Of a DNA stretch of 64,000 nucleotides, positions 8,743-16,664 are shown piece by piece; positions within the stretch are counted from its first letter, which is position 1; every line of letters starts with the position of its first letter. This DNA is from UBA1952 sp965246785 (lineage in GTDB: Bacteria > Bacteroidota > Bacteroidia > Chitinophagales > Chitinophagaceae). The position numbers were made by a program, and so were the translations under genes. The notes under the pieces were generated by a model. That model saw nothing but the letters and a program-made list of their open reading frames with translations. It had not been told where the DNA came from and did no database searches. The stretch lies in assembly GCA_965246785.1 (NCBI GenBank), contig CBDFFM010000020.1, positions 248,001 to 312,000 on the forward strand. Direction: 5' to 3'.

Positions 8743-10042
8743 GCATCATAGCCCTGTCAGGTTCAGAAACAGAACTGCTGGCAAAGAAAATGATACGGCT
8801 CCGGGAAAAAAGCGAATGCTGCCCGGGAAGCCGCCGTCAGACCCCGCCCGCAGTGGAGTGGCCAAAGCGGCGCCCACAGTAGCTGGTGCCGTAAACGAGG
8901 ATACGTCCCTTTCCGCCCTTAACCTCAACTGGCGCGAGCAAGACCTTCCCGAACGGGAACGTACCAGGCACGTTCACCGGCTCCATCCGTACCTCGGCAA
9001 GTACGTTCCGCAGCTGGTGGAGATTTTCCTGCGGAAATATTTCCGGCCCGGGCAGACTGTTTTAGACCCCTTTGCCGGTTCGGGCACTACGCTGGTGCAG
9101 GCCGCTGAATTGGGCATAGGAAGCGTCGGCTATGACGTGTCGGCCTTCAATGTTTTGCTGTGCAAGGTCAAAACGGGCACTTATGATATGGAGACCGTGA
9201 AGCGGGAAGTAACTGACATCCTGCGTCGGGTGGAAGCTATGAACCTTAAGGCTGCCGGGCCAACGCTATTCAGCCCGGAAATGGTTCCGCACAATGTACC
9301 CGATGAAGGCAATGCCTATCTGCAGGCGTGGTTTGCGCCGCAGGCCCTTTCCGAGCTGCTGGCATTCCGCAGCCTGATTCCGGAGTATCAGTACCAGGAT
9401 TTACTTAAAGTCATTCTCTCCCGCGCCGCCCGCTCGGCCCGTCTTACAACTCATTTTGACCTGGACTTTCCAAAGAAGCCCCAGACGGAGCCTTATCATT
9501 GCTACAAGCATTCCCACACCTGCTCGCCCGCCACGGAAGCTTATAAATTCCTGCGCCGCTACAGCCTTGATACGCTGCGGCGCATTGAAGCATTCGCCGC
9601 ACTAAAAACATCCGTCCCCGTTTCTGTGTATCATGAAGACAGCCGCTATGCAGCAATCCCGCTTGTGGACGGCCTCATTACCAGCCCGCCTTACGTGGGC
9701 CTTATTGATTATCACGAGCAGCATTCCTATGCCTATCACCTGCTGGGGCTGGCAGACAACCGTGCGCAGGAAATCGGGCCTGCGGCTAAGGGTGCAGGTA
9801 AGAAAGCTAAAGAGGCTTACCTCAATGACATGGCCCTTGTGTTCAAAAACGCCCTGCGCAGCATCAGGCCGGGCGGGAGGCTGATTGTGGTGGCGGGCGA
9901 TAAGGATAACCTCTACCCCACCATTGCCGAGCTGGCCGGTGTGGAGCAGGAGGCGGTCGTGCGGCGCCAGGTGAACCGCCGGACGGGCAGGCGGGCAGGC
10001 GAGTTTTACGAGTCGGTGTTTATCTGGCGCAAGCGGCCCTGA
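8729..10042 (+). CDS. DNA methyltransferase (amino-MTase, N4-C/N6-A type)
   Basis: The product has 437 residues. The AdoMet-binding motif I is DPFAGSGTT (about residue 113), preceded by the family signature HRLHPYLGKYVPQL. The catalytic motif IV is TSPPY (about residue 317). The IRPGGRLIVVAGD strand and the C-terminal YESVFIWRK complete a Rossmann MTase. TSPPY points to exocyclic amino methylation of C or A. About 75 N-terminal residues are basic and low-complexity. The gene starts inside the end of the ATPase gene (ATG 8729; a second ATG at 8735). No restriction endonuclease gene is adjacent, so it is an orphan MTase or works with the ATPase. The alternative, an RNA/tRNA MTase of the Trm11 type, is less likely given the context. 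Confidence 0.85.
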   Translation: MAMNKHHSPVRFRNRTAGKENDTAPGKKRMLPGKPPSDPARSGVAKAAPTVAGAVNEDTSLSALNLNWREQDLPERERTRHVHRLHPYLGKYVPQLVEIFLRKYFRPGQTVLDPFAGSGTTLVQAAELGIGSVGYDVSAFNVLLCKVKTGTYDMETVKREVTDILRRVEAMNLKAAGPTLFSPEMVPHNVPDEGNAYLQAWFAPQALSELLAFRSLIPEYQYQDLLKVILSRAARSARLTTHFDLDFPKKPQTEPYHCYKHSHTCSPATEAYKFLRRYSLDTLRRIEAFAALKTSVPVSVYHEDSRYAAIPLVDGLITSPPYVGLIDYHEQHSYAYHLLGLADNRAQEIGPAAKGAGKKAKEAYLNDMALVFKNALRSIRPGGRLIVVAGDKDNLYPTIAELAGVEQEAVVRRQVNRRTGRRAGEFYESVFIWRKRP

Positions 10043-10238
10043 TTGCGGGCAGTTAGCTTGTCATTTTTTCGCCATGCTCATCAACACTCCGCGACTGGGC
10101 ATAAGTGTAACATAAGGAAGACCTTATGCCATTCCGTCCCTGTCGGCAGCCTGCTGCCTCCACGAAACTATTCAGAAGCCTGTCGGGGCATGTTCCATGC
10201 CTGTTATACGTTCTGTTAAGAAAGGAAGCAATTTTTTA

Positions 10239-10388
10239 ATGGTACACTTTATGTCAGGTAACTGTGCAAATCCCAATGCCATGAACAGCGCGTTTCCGAA
10301 TCTGATAATGTGGGCGCTCGCCACGCTTGTGCTGGTGGCCGCCGCCGTAACGATAACCCTCACCATCGCACGGAAACGGCACTGGTAA
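10239..10388 (+). CDS. Possible small single-pass membrane protein
   Basis: This is a 49-residue reading frame with one strongly hydrophobic stretch (LIMWALATLVLVAAAVTITL) followed by ARKRHW, the pattern of a small inner-membrane protein. AAAGGAAG lies 10-18 nt before the ATG at 10239. The frame is open further upstream to 10197 without such a site. It is not recognised as a family. The flanks, 10043-10238 and 10419-10587, show nothing else that I can identify. Confidence 0.35.
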   Translation: MVHFMSGNCANPNAMNSAFPNLIMWALATLVLVAAAVTITLTIARKRHW

Positions 10389-10394
10389 AGAACA

Positions 10395-10418
10395 GAAAAG
10401 CCGCAACTGTCGTTGCGG
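10395..10418 (-). terminator. Intrinsic terminator for the leftward recombinase-lipoprotein pair
   Basis: Stem CCGCAAC (10401-10407) / GTTGCGG (10412-10418) with a 4-nt loop. On the minus strand it is followed by CTTTTCTG. Confidence 0.55.
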
Positions 10419-10587
10419 CCGCGCTGTGCAAATAATACCTTCTCAGGAGGCGCAAAGCTAAAGATTTGCTGCCCTGTAAAATACGGTTAACAAACCGTTT
10501 TTCGCGGTGAATCGTCCTGAGGGCTGATGATGATAATGATGGAGCATGTTGAGCAGAGCAGAGCAGCGCTGCATTTTCTGCAGTGTC

Positions 10588-10998
10588 TTACTTGCGCTGG
10601 AGCTCTATGTCGTACTTCTTGGGATTGTATTTCCATATGGCTCCGTCCAGGAGGTCAAAGCCTATGAGGGCCGGGAAGAAGATACCAACAAGGGTAACCG
10701 GATTGAAGTGAGTTTCCGGCTGAAAGATGCGTGGCTGATACCCGTCAGCCGAGACCGTGATGGTAGGCGCGTTATAGCTCCTTTTCAGCTTAATGGTTGC
10801 GGGAGTGGTGCCGCGGTCAAGGCCATTGACCTGGACCTTAGCCCCGGAAGGCACGGATGTAAAATCCACCTTTTGGCGCGTGCCAGAAATGATAGTGGCG
10901 CAACCAGGCAGAAAAATACAGGCCGCAAGAAGGAAGGACAGTACTGAGGCGCATGACGGGCAGGCGCGCTGTTTCAAAAGAGAGGTGTGCTGTTTCAT
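10588..10998 (-). CDS. PEGA-domain lipoprotein
   Basis: The product has 136 residues. A signal peptide ends in the lipobox LPGC (Cys33), so it should be lipid-anchored. After it comes a PEGA-like beta module (VDFTSVPSGAKVQVNG ... TPATIKLKR), a surface-associated fold. A hydrophobic stretch (LVGIFFPALIGFDLLDGAIW) near the C-terminus resembles the small GNA-type/PEGA lipoproteins often found in Gram-negatives. The ATG at 10998 overlaps the recombinase stop by 4 nt (ATGA), so the two genes are co-translated. Pairing an envelope lipoprotein with a site-specific recombinase is unusual. Confidence 0.75.
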   Translation of the reverse strand: MKQHTSLLKQRACPSCASVLSFLLAACIFLPGCATIISGTRQKVDFTSVPSGAKVQVNGLDRGTTPATIKLKRSYNAPTITVSADGYQPRIFQPETHFNPVTLVGIFFPALIGFDLLDGAIWKYNPKKYDIELQRK

Positions 10999-11693
10999 TG
11001 ATGTTGGTTTTTTTTATGGAGTGGGTGATTGTTGCGGGGTGCAGCAGGAGCTAATTGCCTGAGGATATTATGCACGGTGCTGAGGTGCCAGCGGTTACCC
11101 GTATTGCGGAAGGTGGGTACCTGCAGGCGGTTCAGCTCACAGGTAATCCCCCTGATGGTCGTGATGCCCATATCGCGCAGCTTCTGAATGACGGGCTTCA
11201 TCTTCAGGGCGAACTGCCGCGCCTTTTTCTTATTGAGTTTAGCGAGCACTGTTCGGCCATAACTGCCGAGGACAACCCCGCGCTGTTTGGCTGCAGCCAG
11301 CGCGGCAGTGGTTCGTTCGCTTATCTGGTCGCGTTCATGCTCGGCAAATGCGGCCATGATGTGGACGATGAGCTTTCCGGCAAATGGATTGTCAACCGCC
11401 TTGAAGTCTACGCCGGCTTCCATAAGGCGGGAAATAAAGGCGACATTTCTGCCAAGGCGGTCAAGCTTTGCGATGAGCAGCGTTGCGCCTTTCTGCCTGC
11501 AGGCATTGAGGGCTTGCTGCAAGACAGGGCGGGCGTTCTTTTTGCCGGATTCAATCTCGATATACTCTCCGCTTAGCTGAAAGTTGTTGGCGGCGGCAAA
11601 CTGCCGGACAGAAGCTTTTTGGGCGTCCAATCCGAGGCCGCTGGCTCCCTGGCGCTCAGTGGAAACACGATAATAGGTAATAGCTTTTTTCAT
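10995..11693 (-). CDS. Small serine recombinase (resolvase/invertase family)
   Basis: The product has 232 residues from the ATG at 11693. The catalytic motif YYRVST has Ser11. AKLDRLGRN, HIMAAFAEHERDQISERT and a C-terminal HTH region (ITTIRGITCELNR ... STVHNILRQL) complete the resolvase/invertase layout. The reading frame is open upstream to 11789, but those extra 32 residues have no family similarity, while MKKAITYYRVST is a standard N-terminus. It would catalyse resolution or inversion at short dyad sites. Two candidate 34-bp sites lie just upstream at 11755 and 11903. It is coupled to the lipoprotein gene downstream. Confidence 0.9.
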   Translation of the reverse strand: MKKAITYYRVSTERQGASGLGLDAQKASVRQFAAANNFQLSGEYIEIESGKKNARPVLQQALNACRQKGATLLIAKLDRLGRNVAFISRLMEAGVDFKAVDNPFAGKLIVHIMAAFAEHERDQISERTTAALAAAKQRGVVLGSYGRTVLAKLNKKKARQFALKMKPVIQKLRDMGITTIRGITCELNRLQVPTFRNTGNRWHLSTVHNILRQLAPAAPRNNHPLHKKNQHQ

Positions 11694-11754
11694 TGGGGGC
11701 GCTGCTACGCTGCTGAAGCAGAGCGCGCCTTTTCCAGTAGATGCAAGGCAATTC

Positions 11755-11788
11755 TGTTCGGGTGTAAACCAAGGTTTACATTTGAACA
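11755..11788. other. Candidate serine-recombinase crossover site I
   Basis: Left arm TGTTCGGGTGTAAACC (11755-11770), central AA (11771-11772), right arm GGTTTACATTTGAACA (11773-11788). The arms match at 13 of 16 positions as an inverted repeat and the inner 8 bp are perfect. A near-palindrome with a 2-bp centre is the architecture of invertase/resolvase crossover sites. It lies 62 nt upstream of the recombinase start codon, so it could also act as an operator. Confidence 0.6.
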
Positions 11789-11902
11789 AAGAAGGGGCTT
11801 CAGATTAGCTGCAGTACACTTAACAATATATCAAAACCCCTTTAAGAGCAAGGATTACTAAGATGATGGAAAGGAAACGTACAGCCAGTTCAATACTGCT
11901 TT

Positions 11903-11936
11903 TGTTCGGAAGTAAACCTTCGTATGCTCACGAACA
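11903..11936. other. Candidate serine-recombinase site II (degenerate right arm)
   Basis: TGTTCGGAAGTAAACC (11903-11918) matches the left arm of site I at 14 of 16 positions in the same orientation. It is followed by TT and a right arm ending CGAACA (11931-11936), so the outer 5-6 bp of the dyad are kept. The centres of the two sites are 148 bp apart. The gap 11694-12143 otherwise holds no recognisable gene. Confidence 0.5.
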
Positions 11937-12143
11937 AGAGGCATACAAAATAATTTCAGCAGTCGGTAAAGGCGATAGTCGATGATCCTGCTTTTGTAGT
12001 GTTGGCAACATTTTAAAAGGATTCAAACAAATAGCTGAACCATTAGGCCCCGGTCAAGTGGCGAAATAAATCAGTATCCATAGTTCGTCTAAATTCCTGC
12101 GAGCTTTCGGAAATACTATAACCTTTTTTATCTTCCGGCATTT

Positions 12144-12854
12144 ATGGCTGTAGGCGAAAAATATTTCCCTTTAATAGGTACTGCCTGCGGTGTATGTTTT
12201 GGCTGGATGTTGAGTCAGCTATCGCAGTGGAGAAACAAGATCAACGAAGAAGCCAGAACGAGAAAAGAAGTTGTTTTTTATCTCTTGGATCTGCGCCATT
12301 TGTTGGCAAGTCTGAATATTAAGGCGATAAAGGAAGTATTGCTTAAGACATTGCGACTAAGATTACCCGCACACTTGATTACTGATGATTTTGATCAGCA
12401 GGCAGGCCCATACTTTTCACTTATGATCGGGCAGATGATAAAACCTCTTTTTGAGCAAAGGTTTCCTGCGATAAAGGAAGGATTTAATAGAGCCGTCACG
12501 AAATTATCTTCCGTCGACCCTCTACTGGCATTTGATCTTTCCGGGAAGGAGGATACAATCAAGTTTGGAGAGATAATCAATACCCTGCTCCTGAATTCCG
12601 GCTATGCCGAAACATCGGACGGCGATAAGAAGCTCCGACAAAAAATATCCTCTGTTCTGGAAGACGAATTTGTTATTCAGTCGAAGGCGTCAATCGATAC
12701 GCTGTTACTCCGGATTTCGTGGAAAACAGGAATGATACTATGGTATAAAGTGCGAAGGGCAATCCGCAGGATGGACAATAGATTTGAGGAGGGGCACCCC
12801 GAACTTGCCCGTTTTTTAGACAACTATTTTACCCAACTGGAATCACCTGGTTAG
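12144..12854 (+). CDS. Hypothetical membrane-anchored protein
   Basis: The product has 236 residues and I do not recognise it. The N-terminus (YFPLIGTACGVCFGWMLSQL) looks like a single membrane anchor, and the rest is a helical, charged cytoplasmic domain without known motifs. It is separate from its neighbours: the recombinase runs away from it, and the lipase gene downstream converges on it with a 119-nt gap that has no clear terminator. Base composition is average for the island. Confidence 0.7.
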   Translation: MAVGEKYFPLIGTACGVCFGWMLSQLSQWRNKINEEARTRKEVVFYLLDLRHLLASLNIKAIKEVLLKTLRLRLPAHLITDDFDQQAGPYFSLMIGQMIKPLFEQRFPAIKEGFNRAVTKLSSVDPLLAFDLSGKEDTIKFGEIINTLLLNSGYAETSDGDKKLRQKISSVLEDEFVIQSKASIDTLLLRISWKTGMILWYKVRRAIRRMDNRFEEGHPELARFLDNYFTQLESPG

Positions 12855-12973
12855 TGCCGCGATAAGAAGACTATTCTGATATAAGCCACGGCTTTGAAAT
12901 TTAGTAGCTACCAGTTTCCTGATCAGGATTATATAGAAATTCCGGGACTTATTGCACGACCGATAAGCGCACG

Positions 12974-15325
12974 CTAAAAATGATTTGCCTTAGCCTTCTT
13001 ATACATAAAGAGGTCTCCCCAGTTATCCTTGAGGTGCCTTGTATAATGCGCATCATTACGGACGATGGAGTCGGTTATCGTCCGGATGTTTTTAGATGCA
13101 CGTTCGCTTAGCACCCAGTCATTCGGAATGACATCTCCACTTGGTGCAATGTGGACTTTAATAAAAGTTCCTCCAAGCCTGCCCGTCTCGTATTGAAGGT
13201 AATCCTGCTCGAGTTCACCACGCGCACCCCTCGTGTGTGCAATCGCGCCTACAATTTCCGTAATATCATTGAACTTACGGATCGGCGTTGTACTGCTATC
13301 CTCGTCCGTGCCAAAATTGATCTGGATAACATACGGGTGAATGCGGGACATGATGGTGTCAGGAATATCTCTTTTTAAGGCCTGCAGCACCTGCAGCATC
13401 GTTTCAGAGCCTTTGTTTTCGTAATAGCCTCCATCGACGTAGTGAGAGATGCCCCGCGAAGCGCGGGCATCCTTTTTTGCGGGATAAAAAGCGGCGGCCG
13501 GTGAGATAAGCGGGAAGCGGCTGCTTAGGTTCGTTGCTGCGCTGAACGGGAGATTAAAGCGGTATCTGCCAAATAAATCGCGGAGACGCCCTTTGGGCAG
13601 GGCGCTTATGTTTACATTGCTCCAGATACACTGACGCCCGGTTTCCGCCTCGACTGTGTTCGTAAATAATGCAGGGTATATGCCGGTATCGGGCGCGGTA
13701 ATGAAGTAAGGCGCAGCCAGGTAATTAACCGCGCCGGGCTGAGCCGGCGTTAGTGCGCCAAACCCATCCTCCCAGCCGCCTTCTAATGCAATTGCACGGT
13801 CAAATAACCTGACGTGAAATGGTAAGTAATAGTTGATGATTTCGCCAAAGAAAAACTTGCCTACCGCGGGCGCCAAATAATCCTTGCTGTAGAATTTCTC
13901 AGCCAGTGATGACATGGTACTTTTAAGGTCGGGATTGGCAGCGCTGAGCCTGGTCAGCGCATAATAAATATTGCATCCGATGCTGCCACCCGATACACTG
14001 CTGTATCCGTATATATACCGGTTAAAACCGGCTTCATGAAAGCTGTCTGCCATGCGTGCGAGGAGCATAGTGGTGAACCCGCCCGTCCTGAGGGCACCAC
14101 CCTCTGCTGTAATAAAAATAACCGGTAATGACTTATCGGGTTCCCGGTATACGTCAGGCTGTGCATTCAAATGTGCATACCAGCTTATAAAGTGCTTTGC
14201 CAGGGACGGGCGGCTATCGGGAAGCAGCGTCTCAGTTGTGCGATGAACAGGATGGTCATGATTCCCGCATGTGGTAACAATAAAGAGGGCAAATAAAACA
14301 GTGCGTACAGGAACCGCGAAGCGCCAGCGGTATTTTACTTTATCAGCATAATGCGCGAGCGTATAAATGAGTTGCCAACTGCCACAGGCAAGGAAGACAA
14401 GGGCAACGGAGCCTGTCCATGCGTATACGTCGCGGAATGGGCAGCACGAATAAAAAATGATAATGAAGCCGGCGATGGCGAGCAGGATGCAGAAATGAAG
14501 GTGCAGAACTTTGTAGTACCTCACGGGCGCCTGATACATCCAAACCCTTAGTCCGCTTTTCGTGTCTGTAGCAGGATAGTCGTCGCATATGGTAAACGCA
14601 GGACGCTCATCCGTAGCCGGAGGCAGCGTGTTTCCGTTCGGCAGTTTTTTCCCTGTCGGCAGCGGTTTGTTGAGGTCAATGTCATTCGCCTTTGCCGTGG
14701 CCTTTGTCATTTCAAAGCGGATATCATTAAATATGCCATAGAGCCGGTCTGCCCAATTACGTTCCTCGTCCGGAAACTGGAGCCAGGAAAAAGTCTTGTA
14801 GCAGCTCAGTTTCGCCAATCCGCCGCTACAAAACATTAACTGCATACCCGTTCCGATGACCAGTATCAGGAACATGATGCTGACCGTGCAAAATATTAAG
14901 CCTGAAGGACGCACATTCAGAAAGTAATGATAACCGAATACTGCCCTTAAACCGACGCGCAGAAAGCTAAGAAAGGCGATGACAACCGGCGTAAGTCCAA
15001 TGACATTGGCAATCCGCTTCTGGAGCCGGACCCGCCTGGCGACAGCTGCCGGAGCAAGCGCATGCCCGCTATTATCTGAAATATAAGTGAGCATGCGACT
15101 GCAGAATCTGGAACTGATGCTCCAAAAAATAAGTCCTGACAACAGACAAAAAGTCGTTGCCGGTAAACCATCTGCAAGATCCTCTACAACGCAAAGCGCC
15201 ACGTCCTGACCTTGATCGGTATAGAGGAACAGGAACATCGGCGCTGCTATGAATATAATCAGCGCCAACTGGCTCCTCAGGATTAGAAAAATGTCCTGCG
15301 CGTAACGGGAAAATATTTTCGGCAT
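12974..15325 (-). CDS. Membrane-embedded patatin-like phospholipase
   Basis: The product has 783 residues. The N-terminal half carries about seven hydrophobic segments (for example LALIIFIAAPMFLFLY, FCLLSGLIFWSI, GLIFCTVSIMFLILVIG, FALFIVTTCG). The C-terminal half has patatin elements: a glycine-rich oxyanion strand (EGGALRT, about residue 408), the nucleophile elbow SVSGGS (about 443) and the catalytic DGG in YVDGGYYENKG (about 630). Patatins hydrolyse acyl esters of membrane lipids with a Ser-Asp dyad. The fusion to a polytopic membrane part suggests action on the cell's own membrane or at the envelope. A palindrome with a perfect TATTTTTG box lies about 290 nt upstream. A role in abortive-infection-type defence is possible from context but not shown. 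Confidence 0.85.
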   Translation of the reverse strand: MPKIFSRYAQDIFLILRSQLALIIFIAAPMFLFLYTDQGQDVALCVVEDLADGLPATTFCLLSGLIFWSISSRFCSRMLTYISDNSGHALAPAAVARRVRLQKRIANVIGLTPVVIAFLSFLRVGLRAVFGYHYFLNVRPSGLIFCTVSIMFLILVIGTGMQLMFCSGGLAKLSCYKTFSWLQFPDEERNWADRLYGIFNDIRFEMTKATAKANDIDLNKPLPTGKKLPNGNTLPPATDERPAFTICDDYPATDTKSGLRVWMYQAPVRYYKVLHLHFCILLAIAGFIIIFYSCCPFRDVYAWTGSVALVFLACGSWQLIYTLAHYADKVKYRWRFAVPVRTVLFALFIVTTCGNHDHPVHRTTETLLPDSRPSLAKHFISWYAHLNAQPDVYREPDKSLPVIFITAEGGALRTGGFTTMLLARMADSFHEAGFNRYIYGYSSVSGGSIGCNIYYALTRLSAANPDLKSTMSSLAEKFYSKDYLAPAVGKFFFGEIINYYLPFHVRLFDRAIALEGGWEDGFGALTPAQPGAVNYLAAPYFITAPDTGIYPALFTNTVEAETGRQCIWSNVNISALPKGRLRDLFGRYRFNLPFSAATNLSSRFPLISPAAAFYPAKKDARASRGISHYVDGGYYENKGSETMLQVLQALKRDIPDTIMSRIHPYVIQINFGTDEDSSTTPIRKFNDITEIVGAIAHTRGARGELEQDYLQYETGRLGGTFIKVHIAPSGDVIPNDWVLSERASKNIRTITDSIVRNDAHYTRHLKDNWGDLFMYKKAKANHF

Positions 15326-16061
15326 GTGGCTGTATAGAACTCAATGAATAAAATCCGAGGCTCCCGAGTGGCTTTTATGGAGGGATTTGGTTAAGCCTGA
15401 TTCACGAATATCATTTCAAAATGCCCCTCCTGATATCTTCCGTTCCTTTCTATCCGCTTTAGGATAGGTCAGCTGAATTTTCGCGCATCCCTTATACTGC
15501 AGCTTGAATAGATAAGTTCGCGACTGTGGCTTTTGCATACCTGTTCAAAACATTTCAATCAATGAAATAATGATTTTATTGGAATGATGAAATACAAAAA
15601 TAACATGATGCATACACGTAGCTGCAAGATTATTCTTGGAATTATAAATGTATCGTGTTGCTCAATTTGATTTTATAATGTGTTTTTGGCAGCAATTGCT
15701 GTTACCATGTGTCTGTTGCCGGTTTATTGTGTTGATTATGCACTGTATATGCTTGCAAAAGCCATCATGATGATAAGGCCAAGGTTCACAATTGTGGCAT
15801 AGGAATATATTAATATCACAACAAGAATATTCCTGTAAAAAAAATGCGCAAAGGTGCTTTGATTTGTAACACTGCTTTATAAAACTCTTGAAAAGCAATT
15901 GGCTTTAAGACGGCTTCGCAATGAGGCTCTTTGAAGCTAAGCATATGTCTTTTTGATTGGCAACTTACATGCGCACAGGAATTGGATTAGAGGAACAAGA
16001 ATCATATTGAGTAAAGCAGGGTCGCTTGGGTTATCACATTAGCTCACCAAATACCTATCAT
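15326..16061. other. 736-nt gene-poor region with a divergent promoter element
   Basis: There is no convincing coding sequence here; one short minus-strand frame (15662-15898) is cysteine-rich and without family character. The region is AT-rich. It contains the palindrome at 15624-15639 with TAnnTTTG-like boxes on both sides, so it may produce transcripts in both directions and possibly a small RNA. Confidence 0.4.
15595..15669. promoter_or_regulatory. Palindrome with divergent -7 boxes
   Basis: GCAAGATTATTCTTGG is at 15624-15639. On the minus strand, 22 nt after CTTG, lies TATTTTTG (15602-15595), a perfect TAnnTTTG box facing the lipase gene. On the plus strand, 23 nt after CTTG, lies TCAATTTG (15662-15669), one mismatch from the same box. 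Confidence 0.6.
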
Positions 16062-16664
16062 ATGCTTCTTGAAATCCTCCTCGCTTTTGTGCCGTGGTTT
16101 ATCCTATTCTGCATCCTGTGGGTTGGCGTCACCTACATCTTTCAGCATAAGAACTACTTCTCGCATGTCAGCTCGCACTCGCAGCAGTCCTTTCATAACC
16201 AGCACTTCTCCGGCAAAGAAATTTATGCGGCTGTTACCGCAGCCGTAAAGGAGCGCCAGATTCCCGGTGTATCCTTCAGCACTGCCATGCATTACCAAGG
16301 CGGCTACTTCAGCGAAAAACGCGAGTATCTCCGAATTGGGCGGGGAGGCACAATGTTCCTTGTCTGCGCTGCCCCGTTCGGAACGGACTACTTTATCAGT
16401 TGCTGGGTAGGCGAGCCTATGAGCTTTGGAAAAGACTTTATCCGGCGCCTGCCCCTGATCGGCCCATCCATCTATAAGCGTATGAATGAAAGAACCTTCT
16501 TTCAGACCGATACTGAAAGCATGTTCCTCGGCGCAGTGAAGCATTCCGTCGAGCATGTCGTAGACACACTCAAAGCATCTAAAGGAATACGGCCAGCTGC
16601 CGAGCTCAACAGTAAGGGCACCGGCGGCCTAACGCAAGCTGAAGATGCAGCTCAGCACGCCTGA
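16062..16664 (+). CDS. Membrane protein coupled to the ATPase-nuclease
   Basis: The product is 200 residues from the ATG at 16062; the frame is open to a TTG at 16026, but MLLEILLAFVPWFILFCILW starts well as a membrane anchor. One transmembrane helix is followed by a soluble domain with GKEIYAAVTAAVKERQIPG and RGGTMFLVCAAPFGTDYFISCW. I do not recognise a characterised function. Small membrane proteins of this kind are commonly paired with a TraG/VirD4-like ATPase gene in Bacteroidota. The gene overlaps the ATPase gene by 20 nt, so the two are probably translated together and may form one membrane complex. Confidence 0.75.
   Translation: MLLEILLAFVPWFILFCILWVGVTYIFQHKNYFSHVSSHSQQSFHNQHFSGKEIYAAVTAAVKERQIPGVSFSTAMHYQGGYFSEKREYLRIGRGGTMFLVCAAPFGTDYFISCWVGEPMSFGKDFIRRLPLIGPSIYKRMNERTFFQTDTESMFLGAVKHSVEHVVDTLKASKGIRPAAELNSKGTGGLTQAEDAAQHA

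Noticed and set aside
11694..11789. N-terminal extension of the small serine recombinase
   Set aside because: The extra 32 residues have no family similarity and overlap the candidate crossover site; MKKAITYYRVST at 11693 is the normal start.
15662..15898. 78-codon cysteine-rich minus-strand frame
   Set aside because: Composition is unlike neighbouring proteins, there is no ribosome-binding site, and it lies in a low-complexity AT-rich gap.
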